A DNA stretch of 64,000 nt from Pseudomonas asplenii (GTDB taxonomy: Bacteria; Pseudomonadota; Gammaproteobacteria; Pseudomonadales; Pseudomonadaceae). The DNA is taken from NCBI RefSeq assembly GCF_001293465.1, contig NZ_JSYZ01000016.1, positions 62,001 to 126,000 on the forward strand, written 5' to 3'. A program made the translations under genes and the position numbers. This document shows, piece after piece, positions 1-8,534 of this stretch (the stretch's first letter is position 1; each line of letters begins with the position of its first letter). The notes beneath the pieces were generated by a model. The model was not told the DNA's origin. It ran no database searches and saw only the letters and a list, made by a program, of their open reading frames with translations.

Positions 1-23
1 GCCGTCACTGTGTAGCTTTTCAT
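1..23 (-). CDS. N-terminal start of an unidentified gene, cut by the window edge
   Basis: Only the first seven codons are inside the window (peptide MKSYTVT). The ATG is preceded by a strong ribosome binding site, AAAGGAG, seven bases upstream, so this is very probably a real start. It lies 23 bp downstream of the stop of the secreted metallo-hydrolase and on the same strand, so the two are likely co-transcribed. Too little is visible to name the family. Confidence 0.6.
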
Positions 24-46
24 GTTGAAGCTCCTTTGGGCAGGGG

Positions 47-1027
47 TTATTTCAGCAAGGGAACGTCGGCTGCACGGGTGTAGGGGCCATACAGGGCCGG
101 CACCCAGGTGAAGTGTTTGCCCGCCTGGGTGACATGGCCGATGCCCGGGAACGGCAGATGGGCCGCCGCCAGCCATTCACCGTCCGCCGCCAATTGGAAG
201 AACTCGTCCTGGCGTGCCTTGACGGCCTTTTTCGGGTCGACGTCGAAGCGGATGGCGACCTCGGGATGGTCGAACTGCACGGCCGCGTTGTGGATCAGGT
301 CACCGATGAAGCTGATCGCCGAACCGTTCGAGGCGAAGCGATAGACCGTGCTGCCCGGGGTATGGCCGATGGCGTAGGCCGCTTGCACTTCCGGGATCGG
401 CGAGGCGGGTGGGGTGAAGGTCTTGAGTCGGCCGCTGTCCTGGTAGGGCGCGAGGGCGTGTTGGGCGATATCGAAGTATTCCCTGGCGTTTTCCGGTGCG
501 TTGGCCTTTCGCTGTGGGTTCAGCCAGAAGTCGGCTTCGGCCTGGGCGACATAGACCGTGGCGTTGGGGAACAGCGCCTTGCCCTGTGCGTCGACCAGAC
601 CGCAGACGTGGTCCAGGTGCAGGTGCGTCAGGAAGATCGTGTCGACCTGGGCCGGCTGGTAGCCGGAAGCCTGGAGGTTCGGCACCAGTTGCCCGGCGGT
701 CTGCGGCACGCAGTGGCCAGCCCCGCTGTCGACCAGTACCAGGTGCTTGCCGGTGTTGATCAGGTAGGCGTTGAAGGTGGTGGGCATCCGGTCCGGCCCG
801 ATGGCCTGGCGTTTGAGCAGGCCACGGATTTTCTCGGGCGACAGGCCCTTGAGCAGGCCCGGTGACAGGTCGTTGTAGCCGTCGAAGAGGGCGGTGACTT
901 CGTAGTTGCCGACGGCCTGGCGGAAATAGCCGGGGACTTGCTGGTGAACCGGCTCGGGGGCCTCTGCCAGCGCCTGGTCGATGAAGGCCAGACTGGCCAG
1001 TGCGAGGAGGCTTGCGAGATTTTTCAT
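47..1027 (-). CDS. Secreted metallo-beta-lactamase-fold hydrolase
   Basis: The protein has about 326 residues. The first ~22 form a typical Sec signal peptide (MKNLASLLALASLAF..ALA), which places it in the periplasm. The fold is shown by the zinc motif HLHLDHVCGL (HxHxDH), a later GHTPGS histidine, GDLIH, and a C-terminal AAHLPFPGIGH segment. These match the MBL-fold group that includes quorum-quenching lactonases and methyl-parathion-hydrolase-like proteins; the substrate cannot be read from sequence. An alternative ATG seven codons upstream exists, but the signal peptide favours the chosen start. The MFS gene upstream is on the same strand, 60 bp away, so an operon is possible. Confidence 0.85.
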   Translation of the reverse strand: MKNLASLLALASLAFIDQALAEAPEPVHQQVPGYFRQAVGNYEVTALFDGYNDLSPGLLKGLSPEKIRGLLKRQAIGPDRMPTTFNAYLINTGKHLVLVDSGAGHCVPQTAGQLVPNLQASGYQPAQVDTIFLTHLHLDHVCGLVDAQGKALFPNATVYVAQAEADFWLNPQRKANAPENAREYFDIAQHALAPYQDSGRLKTFTPPASPIPEVQAAYAIGHTPGSTVYRFASNGSAISFIGDLIHNAAVQFDHPEVAIRFDVDPKKAVKARQDEFFQLAADGEWLAAAHLPFPGIGHVTQAGKHFTWVPALYGPYTRAADVPLLK

Positions 1028-1086
1028 GGTTGGACTCTTAACGTTCATTTCGGTGAGTGGGATTGGGGGCTTGCCGCTTGGCTGAT

Positions 1087-2289
1087 TCAGCAGAGGCTGT
1101 GGCGGCCGCGGATGGCCGTGAGTTGCACCAGGGTGGCGACGATCGCCAGTGCCGCGCCCAGCACCGAGATGCCGAGCCAGCCGCTGCTCTGCCAGACCTG
1201 TGTCGCGGCCGCCGCGCCGGCGGCACCGCCGAGGAACATCGAACCCATGAAGAGGGTGTTCAGGCGGGCGCGGGCTTGTGGCTGGAGCGTGTAGACGATG
1301 TGCTGGTTGGAGACCAGGACGCTCTGCACGGCGAAGTCGAGCAGGATGCAGCCGATCACGATGCCGGTGAGGGAGGTCCACAGGCCGAACAGCAGCCACG
1401 AGGCGAAGGTCAGCAGGGTGCCGACGATGATCACCTTGTGCGGGCCGCGACGGTCGGCGATGCGCCCGGCCATCGGGGCGGCCAGGATGCCGATGGCACC
1501 GACGATGCCGAACAGGCCGGCGGCCTGGGCGTCGAGGTCGAAACCGGGTTGCTCCAGGCGCAGGGCGAGTACGGTCCAGAAGGTGGTGAAGGCGGCGAAC
1601 AGCAGCGCCTGGGTGATCGCCGCCACACGCAGCTCACCGTGGGCGCGCCACAGGTGCAGCATCGAACCGATCAGGCGGGCATAGGACGTTTTGGCGCTGG
1701 GCAGGCTGCGGGGCAGGGCCACGGCCATGAGCGTGCCGGCAAACAGGGCCAGGGGTACGCCCAGCCAGAACATGGCGCGCCAGCCATAATGCGCCGCGAC
1801 GAAACCGGACAGCGTCCGGCTGAGCAGGATACCGCACAGCACCCCGGACATGACCGTGCCGACCACGGCGCCGCGCCGCTCCGGCTGCGCCAGTTGGGCG
1901 GCGAAGGGCACGATCTGCTGCGCGACGGTGGAGGTCATGCCGAGCAGGAACGAGGCGATCAGCAGGACCGCCGCAGTGGGGGCCAGGGCGGCGGCGATCA
2001 GGGTCGCGGCCAGCAGCGCGAACTGGGTCATGATCAGGCGACGGCGTTCGATGAGGTCGCCCAGGGGCACCAGGGCGAACAGGCCGATGGCATAGCCCAG
2101 CTGCGTGGCGGTCGGTACCAGTGCCGTGAGGCTGCCGGGCAGCTCGTTCTCCAGGATGCCCAGCATCGGCTGGTTGTAGTAGATGTTCGCCACCGCCAGC
2201 CCGGCGGAGGCGGCCATGGCGAAGGTGAGCCCGGTATTGATCCCTGGTGGGGCGCTTGTCTGTTCTGCGAGTGCGGTTGTGCTGTTCAT
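1087..2289 (-). CDS. MFS transporter, DHA1-type drug efflux family
   Basis: A protein of about 400 residues with the hydrophobic profile of 12 transmembrane helices, expected in the inner membrane. The N-terminal part contains the YYNQPMLGILE segment typical of YnfM/arabinose-efflux-like DHA1 permeases, and GDLIERRRLIM and GRIADRRGPHK match the cytoplasmic loop motif DRxGRR. The start MNSTTALAEQ was chosen over an upstream in-frame start because hydrophobic sequence begins soon after it. It is divergent from a LysR gene starting at 2435, the usual arrangement for a LysR-controlled exporter; the 145-bp gap would hold both promoters. Substrate unknown. Confidence 0.85.
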   Translation of the reverse strand: MNSTTALAEQTSAPPGINTGLTFAMAASAGLAVANIYYNQPMLGILENELPGSLTALVPTATQLGYAIGLFALVPLGDLIERRRLIMTQFALLAATLIAAALAPTAAVLLIASFLLGMTSTVAQQIVPFAAQLAQPERRGAVVGTVMSGVLCGILLSRTLSGFVAAHYGWRAMFWLGVPLALFAGTLMAVALPRSLPSAKTSYARLIGSMLHLWRAHGELRVAAITQALLFAAFTTFWTVLALRLEQPGFDLDAQAAGLFGIVGAIGILAAPMAGRIADRRGPHKVIIVGTLLTFASWLLFGLWTSLTGIVIGCILLDFAVQSVLVSNQHIVYTLQPQARARLNTLFMGSMFLGGAAGAAAATQVWQSSGWLGISVLGAALAIVATLVQLTAIRGRHSLC

Positions 2290-2434
2290 GATCTGCCCTT
2301 GCGCGATCACCCGTTCCACCTGCCTCAGAGAGTGAGGCCGTGAGGGCGTCGTGATGTGGGGGCAACTATGGCGATATAACCGGAAATGGTGTAGATGTTG
2401 AAATCGTTACGGCAATCTAACGGAAATTGATATA

Positions 2435-3319
2435 ATGAGACTTGAGGATGTCGAGGTCTTCGTCGAAGCGGTACAGGTTGGCAGCCTCGCCGGGGCGGCC
2501 CGCCGCCTGTCCCTGACGGCGATGGCCGCCTCCCGGAGCCTGAACAGCCTGGAGGCCGAGCTCGGCGTGCGGCTGGTGCACCGCACCACCCGCTCGCTGT
2601 CGCCCACCAGCGACGGCGAGACCTTCCTGCCGCACGCGCAGGCGCTGCTCGAAGGGCGGGCCAATGCCCTGGCCGATCTGCGTCCCCACGGCAATGCGCT
2701 GTCCGGGCACCTGCGCATCACCGCATCGGCCGCCTTCGCCCGCAAGGTGGTGGCGCCGATGCTGGCCTCGTTCATGGCCCAGCACCCGGCACTGCGGGTC
2801 GACCTGCTTTCCACCGACGAGCAGGTGGATATCGTTGCGCAGGGCATCGACGTGGCGATCCGCATCGCGCCACTGCGGGACAACCGACTGGTGGCGCGGC
2901 GCCTGGCCGACAGCCCCCGGGTGCTCTGTGTCGCACCGGGTTATCTGGCAAGCCATGGGCGGCCCGCCTCGCTGGCAGAGCTGTCAGCCCATGACTGCCT
3001 GGTGATCTCGGGGACCTCGCACTGGTCGTTCGTGTGCGCAGAGACGAGTGTCCGGCAGCGAGTGGCGGGGCGGTTTGCCGCCAGTTCCATCGATGCGCTG
3101 TACGAAGCCTGCGCAGGCGGGCTGGGCATTGCCAACCTGTCCAGCTGGTACGTCGAACCGGCCCTCGCCGCAGGTGCCGTCGAACGACTGGTGCTGGCGG
3201 ATGCCGAACCCGAGCCCCTGGCCATCTGGGCGGTGTACCCCACGGCGCGGCTGGTGCCGCTCAAGGTACGGATGTTCATCGATGCGTTGGAGAGCCACAT
3301 CCAGCAAAGGCCGAGCTGA
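2435..3319 (+). CDS. LysR-family transcriptional regulator
   Basis: 294 residues, normal for LysR proteins. The N-terminal winged helix-turn-helix is visible (MRLEDVEVFVEAVQVGSLAG, then AARRLSLTAMAASRSLNSLE and LGVRLVHRTTRSLSPT), followed by a substrate-binding domain with the LRITASAAFARKVVAPML strand typical of the CrgA/DsdC-like subgroup. Divergence from the MFS gene suggests it controls that exporter and itself. The ligand is not predictable. The gene ends next to a hairpin shared with the convergent gene at 3328. Confidence 0.9.
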   Translation: MRLEDVEVFVEAVQVGSLAGAARRLSLTAMAASRSLNSLEAELGVRLVHRTTRSLSPTSDGETFLPHAQALLEGRANALADLRPHGNALSGHLRITASAAFARKVVAPMLASFMAQHPALRVDLLSTDEQVDIVAQGIDVAIRIAPLRDNRLVARRLADSPRVLCVAPGYLASHGRPASLAELSAHDCLVISGTSHWSFVCAETSVRQRVAGRFAASSIDALYEACAGGLGIANLSSWYVEPALAAGAVERLVLADAEPEPLAIWAVYPTARLVPLKVRMFIDALESHIQQRPS

Positions 3320-3336
3320 CCGGCCTGTCAGGCCGG
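3320..3336. terminator. Short GC-rich hairpin between convergent genes
   Basis: CCGGCC-TGTCA-GGCCGG forms a 6-bp stem with a 5-nt loop exactly at the junction of the LysR gene and the convergent DUF6678-like gene, overlapping the stop region of the latter. There is no clear T tract on either side, so intrinsic termination is inferred from position and symmetry only. Confidence 0.4.
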
Positions 3337-3762
3337 CGGGAAATCCTCGTAGGACTTGGGTAGGTAGCCCCAGATTCGCAGCACATCGTTGCGCACTTCG
3401 AACTCGAAGCCGATGCGGGCGACGACCGTCGTGATCTCATCGGTGTGATCGATGATCGTCTGGGGCAGCAGCCGGCCCTGTGACGGGGCCATTTCCCATA
3501 GGCCGATATCGAACCATTCCACGCCGGCGAAGGGAAACGGCAGGTGGCAGAACCACTCGACGTCCCAGCCCGAGATATAGCCGGTGACGTACTTGGATCG
3601 ATAGGACGGCGACCAGCCATCGCGTTCGCGGAAATACTCGATCAGCTCATCCCATTTGGTGTTGTTCGCCGCGCTGGCGAGGTTTCTGGTGGCGACGGCG
3701 GCACGGATTTTCTTGCGCATCGCTTCGTCATGACCGGTGCCGGCCCGGGGAAATTCGTTCAT
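3328..3762 (-). CDS. DUF6678-like hypothetical protein
   Basis: 144 residues, no signal peptide or membrane segment, rich in tryptophan and aromatic residues (WDELIEYFRERDGW, DVEWFCHLPFPFAGVEWFDIG). The block NNTKWDELI...YISGWD...W is what I recall of the DUF6678 family in pseudomonads; the name rests on memory of the family, not a search. The function is unknown. It converges with the LysR gene and lies 109 bp from the divergent MFS gene at 3872. It may be an orphan immunity-like or stress protein, but nothing in the sequence proves that. Confidence 0.65.
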   Translation of the reverse strand: MNEFPRAGTGHDEAMRKKIRAAVATRNLASAANNTKWDELIEYFRERDGWSPSYRSKYVTGYISGWDVEWFCHLPFPFAGVEWFDIGLWEMAPSQGRLLPQTIIDHTDEITTVVARIGFEFEVRNDVLRIWGYLPKSYEDFPPA

Positions 3763-3871
3763 GTGCCCTCACGATTGATGAATCTGGTTCGCTTAATAAA
3801 TGAATAGATGCCCTAAATCGGACAAAAAATAATAAATAGAATGCTCCCATTTCCACTGGAGAGACATTCTG

Positions 3872-5062
3872 ATGTCGGCATACGATTCAACCCGCCCCGT
3901 CGCTTGCACAGCCAGAGGCACCCGGCTCAGCATTGCGATCCTGGCGTTCTCGGCGTTCCTGATCGTGACCACCGAGTTCCTGATCGTGGGGCTTTTGCCG
4001 GCGCTGGGGCGTGACCTGAACCTTTCGATTGCCTTGGCCGGCCAACTCGTCACGCTGTTCGCCTTCACCGTGATGATCTTCGGCCCACCGCTTACCGCCG
4101 CACTTTCGCATCTGGACAGAAAGAAGCTGTTCATCGCGATCCTCCTGCTCTTCGCCGCCGCCAACGCACTGGCCGCTGCTTCCACGAACTTCTGGGTGCT
4201 GGCGGTCGCGCGAATCGTTCCTGCGCTCATGCTCCCGGTCTTCTGGGGAACGGCCAGCGAAACCGCGGGCAAGCTCGCTGGCCCGCAGGCAGCCGGGCAG
4301 GCGATTTCCAGAGTCTACCTGGGTATTTCCGCGGCCATGCTGCTGGGGATTCCGCTGGGTACGGTGGCCGCCCACCTCATCGGTTGGAGAGGGGCCTTTG
4401 GGGTGCTGGCCGGCCTGTCGCTGATCATGGCGCTGGCAATCATGACCTGCATGCCAGGCGTTGAACGGGCACCCAAGGTCGACTGGCGTCAACAGGCCCG
4501 AATCTTCCGGGAGCCGTTCTTCCTCGCCAACGTGATGCTCTCGGTGCTGGTGTTTACCGCGATGTTTGTGGCCTATACCTACCTGGCGGACCTCCTCGAA
4601 CGGGTGGCCGGCGTCGATTCCGCGCATGTCGGTTGGTGGTTGATGGGCTTCGGTGCCATTGGCCTGGTCGGCAACTGGCTTGGCGGCAGGATCGTCGACC
4701 AATCGCCGATCAAGGCTTCGGCCCTGTTCCTGGTGCTGCTCGCGATCGGCATGGGCGCAGTCGTGCCGCTGGCACAGCTGGGCATCGTGTTCTGCCTGGC
4801 CCTGGGCCTTTGGGGCGTGGCGAACACGGCGCTTTATCCGGTCAGCCAGGTCAGGGTCATGAGTTCGGTCAGTCATTCCCAGGCCCTGGCCGGTACCACC
4901 AATGTGTCTGCCGCCAATGCCGGTATTGGGCTGGGGGCAATCATCGGCGGGCTGACCATCACGCACGCGGGGGTCGAGTCTGTCGGTTATGTGGCGGCTG
5001 TCGTCGCGGTGAGTGCCCTGGCCCTGATACCGATGGTGTCCCGGCTGGCCCCATCCGAGTGA
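3872..5062 (+). CDS. MFS transporter, DHA1 family (AraJ/YdhP-like)
   Basis: 396 residues with about 12 transmembrane helices. Signature segments are TTEFLIVGLLPALGRDLNLSI at the N-terminus, seen in arabinose-efflux/YdhP-like permeases, LSHLDRKKLF (loop 2-3 motif), and a C-terminal half with GNWLGGRIVDQSP and TNVSAANAGIGLGAIIGG. A purine, sugar or drug substrate is possible and the sequence does not decide. The gene is convergent with, and its last 76 bp overlap, the LysR gene at 4987-6006, so the pair is tail-to-tail rather than the usual divergent pair. The start is preceded by GGAGAGAC. Confidence 0.85.
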   Translation: MSAYDSTRPVACTARGTRLSIAILAFSAFLIVTTEFLIVGLLPALGRDLNLSIALAGQLVTLFAFTVMIFGPPLTAALSHLDRKKLFIAILLLFAAANALAAASTNFWVLAVARIVPALMLPVFWGTASETAGKLAGPQAAGQAISRVYLGISAAMLLGIPLGTVAAHLIGWRGAFGVLAGLSLIMALAIMTCMPGVERAPKVDWRQQARIFREPFFLANVMLSVLVFTAMFVAYTYLADLLERVAGVDSAHVGWWLMGFGAIGLVGNWLGGRIVDQSPIKASALFLVLLAIGMGAVVPLAQLGIVFCLALGLWGVANTALYPVSQVRVMSSVSHSQALAGTTNVSAANAGIGLGAIIGGLTITHAGVESVGYVAAVVAVSALALIPMVSRLAPSE

Positions 5063-6006
5063 GGGGGCGGCGCGGTCCGGGGGACGACCTGCGTGCCATG
5101 GATGCAGAGGCGTGCGAGCAGGTAGTCCAGCAGTGCCCTCACTTTGGGCAAGCCCTCGCGGCTCTTCTGCCAGACCAGGTTCATCGGCATGCTGTCCAGG
5201 GCCAGGTCGGGCAGGACTTCCACCAGGGTGCCGGCCTCGAGGTGGTTCTGAATCAGCCAGGTGGGCAGTTGGCCAATGCCGTGTCCCGCCAGAATGGCCG
5301 CGACTTCGCCTTCGCCATCTCCCACGGCGATCCGGGCCTGGACAACCCGGCGCTCGATATCGCCCGGTAGTCGGCCCTTGAAATACCAGGGGCTGACCCT
5401 GCCGTCGGCCAGACCGTAACCGACGCAATGGTGGTCATCCAGGTCACGTTCGGTCCGGGGGGCACCGTGAGTCTCGATGTAGGCAGGCGATGCGCAGAAC
5501 ATCATCCGCTGGGAGCCGAAATACTCATGGCCCAGTGCGGCCGGCCAGGTGTCCGGTCCACCGATGCGCACCAGAATATCGATACCTTCATGCACGGGGT
5601 CGACGAACCGGTCGGAGAAGGAGATATGCGGCTGCAGCAACGAGTGGGCACGGACGAACTCCAGGATCAACGGCAGCACGTGCAACCTGCCATAGGCGGC
5701 GGGGAGGTCTATCCGAATCTTTCCTTGAAGCTCATCACTTTCGGCCATCAGGGCGTGCTCGACTTCCTCCAGGTCGGCGAGAACCGAAGCGCAGGTCTTG
5801 TAGAACACCACCCCGGCCTCGGTCAGGGCCAGTCGCCGGGTGGTGCGATTGAATAGCCGCCGGCCCAGCCGGCCTTCCAGGCGTGCCACGCTTTTGCTGA
5901 CGGCCGAACTGCTGAGGTTCAAACGCTCCGCCGCGGCCGTGAAGCTCCCAAGGTCCGCCACCGTGACGAAGACGTCGATACCCTTGAGTCGTTCAGACGA
6001 GAACAT
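4987..6006 (-). CDS. LysR-family regulator with extended C-terminus
   Basis: 339 residues. The helix-turn-helix (FVTVADLGSFTAAAERLNLS, SSAVSKSVARLEGRLGRRLFNRTTRRL) and the LysR substrate-binding domain are clear. Related LysR proteins end near residue 300-310; here about 30 extra residues, with low-complexity character (RTAPPPHSD...RALTATTAAT), are read through the opposite strand of the convergent MFS gene. This tail may be a recent read-through extension. It may regulate that neighbouring MFS gene, but the two are tail-to-tail, so this is inference. Confidence 0.85.
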   Translation of the reverse strand: MFSSERLKGIDVFVTVADLGSFTAAAERLNLSSSAVSKSVARLEGRLGRRLFNRTTRRLALTEAGVVFYKTCASVLADLEEVEHALMAESDELQGKIRIDLPAAYGRLHVLPLILEFVRAHSLLQPHISFSDRFVDPVHEGIDILVRIGGPDTWPAALGHEYFGSQRMMFCASPAYIETHGAPRTERDLDDHHCVGYGLADGRVSPWYFKGRLPGDIERRVVQARIAVGDGEGEVAAILAGHGIGQLPTWLIQNHLEAGTLVEVLPDLALDSMPMNLVWQKSREGLPKVRALLDYLLARLCIHGTQVVPRTAPPPHSDGASRDTIGIRARALTATTAAT

Positions 6007-6180
6007 GGAAACTCCGCCATTGATGAGTGCCTGCCAATCCTACACCCTCTGGCGGCACGCTCCGTCAGGGAGTGCTTCGGCGAACAGCCGCGTGCGACGC
6101 TTCCCGAGTTCCGTAACGGCCGCGCGCAACCTGAGCGTCTTCACGCAGGCGCTCAGGTCGCTGCGGCCCGGCAGGCCGCT

Positions 6181-6657
6181 TCAGGCAGCCATCTTCGAGG
6201 CACTCAGGGTTTTTTTCAGCGATGCCTTGAGCACCTGCATCTGCTCTCCCAGGCTCTCGAGTTTTTCCTTGCCGAGGAGCTTCTCGGCTTCTGGAAACAT
6301 CTCGTTTTCCTCTTCCTCGATGTGGTGTTCCAGCAACTCCTTGACCACCTTGACGCGGCCGGCGAACTCGGGAGTGGTCGGGGAGGTATTCTTCAGGTCG
6401 GGCAGCACCAGCGAGTCCACCGTGCGGTGTTCCTCCTTGGCCTCATGGTACATTTGCTCCTGCTGCCTGCCGCCTGCTTCCTTGAAGGCGGGATAGAGAA
6501 TTTCCTCTTCAAGCTGCGTATGAATGGTGACTTCCAGCTCCAGTTTCTGCAGCAGCTCGGTGCGTTTCTTTTGCGCCCGGTCGGTCGACTCGCTGAGTTG
6601 GGTGAGGAGGGTCTTGACCTTTTCGTGGTCGGCTTTGAGCAGCTCGATGGCGTTCAT
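6181..6657 (-). CDS. Hemerythrin/HHE-domain protein
   Basis: 158 residues, soluble and highly charged. The helices carry the spaced histidine/glutamate ligands of HHE cation-binding proteins: LLKADHEKVKTLL, VTIHTQLEEEILYPAF, YHEAKEEHRTVDSL and LLEHHIEEEENEMFPEAEKLL. These would bind a di-iron centre. Family members sense or store oxygen or nitric oxide, or protect against oxidative stress; the precise role is not known. It stands alone, with no partner gene on its strand. A good start (GGTACCCCC upstream, MNAIELLKADH) is consistent with the family. Confidence 0.9.
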   Translation of the reverse strand: MNAIELLKADHEKVKTLLTQLSESTDRAQKKRTELLQKLELEVTIHTQLEEEILYPAFKEAGGRQQEQMYHEAKEEHRTVDSLVLPDLKNTSPTTPEFAGRVKVVKELLEHHIEEEENEMFPEAEKLLGKEKLESLGEQMQVLKASLKKTLSASKMAA

Positions 6658-6989
6658 GGGGGTACCTCGCTATCACGTATGAAAGGGCGGCCGATCTGCG
6701 TCGGCGCGATGATCTCGGGAGAGTAGTGGCATTTGTCGTGCCAGCCCCGTGAATGATGAAACCTCCTGTTTTTCAGGCGGTTGCGCCGGGTGATGGCGAA
6801 TGGCGGTCATGCAGGCTGCACGAACGGGTTGCGGCGATGATGCAGATAGCCCTGCCAACCGGCAGCGGCACCGGACACCTGGATCCGCCGGCCGATGATG
6901 GCAAGCTGCTGGTGCTGGGCTACGGTTGAGTGCAGGATCGCCAGCTGATGAAAAACTTCGACAATAGCGAGTCGCTATAAGGTTCAGGG
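6658..6989. other. Intergenic region without a convincing gene; inverted repeat before the EAL gene
   Basis: No reading frame here looks like a protein. The only clear structure is the inverted repeat ATAGCGA-G-TCGCTAT at 6964-6978, ending 11 bp before the EAL gene start at 6990 and overlapping its leader. It could be an operator or a short mRNA hairpin near the ribosome binding site. Confidence 0.4.
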
Positions 6990-8534
6990 ATGCCCGGTTA
7001 CAGAGACAGCGGGAGGTGGCGTACGCTTCTGCATTTGGCCGTATGGGTGGCCTGCGGTGTGGCGCTGTCCATCTGGGTGGCCCAGATCGTGTGGCTGGCC
7101 GCGTCCGAAAGCCGTGTGGACGCCTATGCGCGCGCGATCCTGCTCCAGGCCGATTCGGTTGCGGACAATATCGTGACCGCGCTGGAGGCCATCAATCGGG
7201 ATTCGAACCCGATCTGTCGTGAGGACGATCAGGCAAGCCTGAAACAGATCGCCTTCCATTACCGGTTCGTGAGGGACGCCGGCCGAATGATCGACCGTGA
7301 CGTACAGTGTTCGGCGCTGTGGGGGGCATCGGCAAAGTACCGGATCGAGGGCGATGGCAAGTTGGGCAAGACCGGTTCGATGCTCTGGCGGGCGGTCTTC
7401 GATGATGACGGCAGGCACATCAACGTGGATATCACCTCCCGGGGCTCGGCGTTCGTGGTGACTTCCCCGGTAGCGTTTTCCTCTTTCGAATCGCCACCCG
7501 AGGAATTGAGTGCGCGGGTGACCTCGGCGGACGGCCAACTGATCATGCGTTCCTTCGGTCAGCTCAAGCGTCTGGGCTATCTGGAGGGCAAGAATGTCAG
7601 GGTCTGCTCGGACCGGTTCAGCATCTGCGTGGAGGCGCAGGTGCAAAGCCATGTTCTGTCCTGCAAGCATGCCGGACTGCTCGGCCTTGTGATCCTTCTG
7701 GGGGCGGTGTTCGGTGGCCTGGCCTGGTATGCGCTCAACCACAGAATCACCCAATCCAGGTCATTGCCGGTGCGCTTGAAAAAGGCGATTCGACATTCGC
7801 GCATCGATCTTGTCTATCAGCCGATTGTCCAGGCCGGCAGCGGTCGGATCTGTGGCATGGAGGTGCTGTCCAGGTGGCACGACCCGGAGCTTGGCTGGGT
7901 GGCGCCCGACAGCTTTTTCAGCGTGGCGGCGGAGTTGGGGCTGGCCTTTGATCTCAATAAAATCGTCCTGCGAAAGTGCCTGGCCGAGCTGTCCACGGTG
8001 TTGCAGGCCAATCCACCGTTGTATGCCAGCATCAACCTGGCGGCCAGGGATCTGCTGGACCCCAGGACCCTGGTTTTCTTGAAGGCAGAGGCCGCGCGGG
8101 CGAACGTCCGACTGGCACAACTGGCGATCGAGGTGCTGGAGAGTTCCACGGCGAACATGGCGATGGTCGCGCAGAAAATCGATGAGTTCCGCGCCCTGGG
8201 CGGCCAGGTGTTTGTCGACGACTTCGGTGCCGGCTACTCGAGTTTGTCCTACCTCGCCAATCTGCGGGTCGACAAGATAAAGATCGACCGATCCTTTACC
8301 AGTGCGGTGGGCGATTGCTCGCCGGCGGCGTTCGCCCTGCTCAAGGTCAACGAGATCGCCGAGGCCATGGATGCCCAGGTGATCTTCGAGGGCGTTGAGA
8401 CCGAACAGCAGCGGCAAGCGGTCCTGAACTTCTGCCCCCAGGCCTTTGCCCAGGGCTGGCTGTTCAGCAAGGCGCTGCCGATCGACGAACTGCTGTCCAG
8501 GATCGATCTGGCCAGCCTGACACTCAAGCCCTGA
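6990..8534 (+). CDS. Membrane-bound CSS-motif EAL-domain cyclic-di-GMP phosphodiesterase
   Basis: 514 residues. Order: transmembrane helix (~11-35), a periplasmic domain of ~200 residues with spaced cysteines (PICRED, DVQCSALWG close to the CSS motif, VRVCSDRFSIC), a second helix (~228-250), then a C-terminal EAL domain. Catalytic-type residues are present: EVLSRW for EAL, a metal-binding Asn in SINLAARD, the Glu in IEVLES, VDDFGAGYSS, IKIDRSF, and EGVETEQQ. It should therefore be active. CSS-EAL proteins are redox-sensitive: periplasmic disulfides inhibit the phosphodiesterase and it lowers c-di-GMP when reduced, as known for E. coli PdeB/C-like enzymes. Its 3' end overlaps the convergent response regulator by 11 bp. 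Confidence 0.92.
   Translation: MPGYRDSGRWRTLLHLAVWVACGVALSIWVAQIVWLAASESRVDAYARAILLQADSVADNIVTALEAINRDSNPICREDDQASLKQIAFHYRFVRDAGRMIDRDVQCSALWGASAKYRIEGDGKLGKTGSMLWRAVFDDDGRHINVDITSRGSAFVVTSPVAFSSFESPPEELSARVTSADGQLIMRSFGQLKRLGYLEGKNVRVCSDRFSICVEAQVQSHVLSCKHAGLLGLVILLGAVFGGLAWYALNHRITQSRSLPVRLKKAIRHSRIDLVYQPIVQAGSGRICGMEVLSRWHDPELGWVAPDSFFSVAAELGLAFDLNKIVLRKCLAELSTVLQANPPLYASINLAARDLLDPRTLVFLKAEAARANVRLAQLAIEVLESSTANMAMVAQKIDEFRALGGQVFVDDFGAGYSSLSYLANLRVDKIKIDRSFTSAVGDCSPAAFALLKVNEIAEAMDAQVIFEGVETEQQRQAVLNFCPQAFAQGWLFSKALPIDELLSRIDLASLTLKP

Noticed and set aside
1057..2343. Plus-strand open frame opposite the first MFS gene
   Set aside because: Gly/Gln/Asp-rich shadow; no ribosome binding site or family motif.
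6673..6858. Small minus-strand open frame between hemerythrin and EAL genes
   Set aside because: No ribosome binding site, no family likeness, composition of non-coding DNA.
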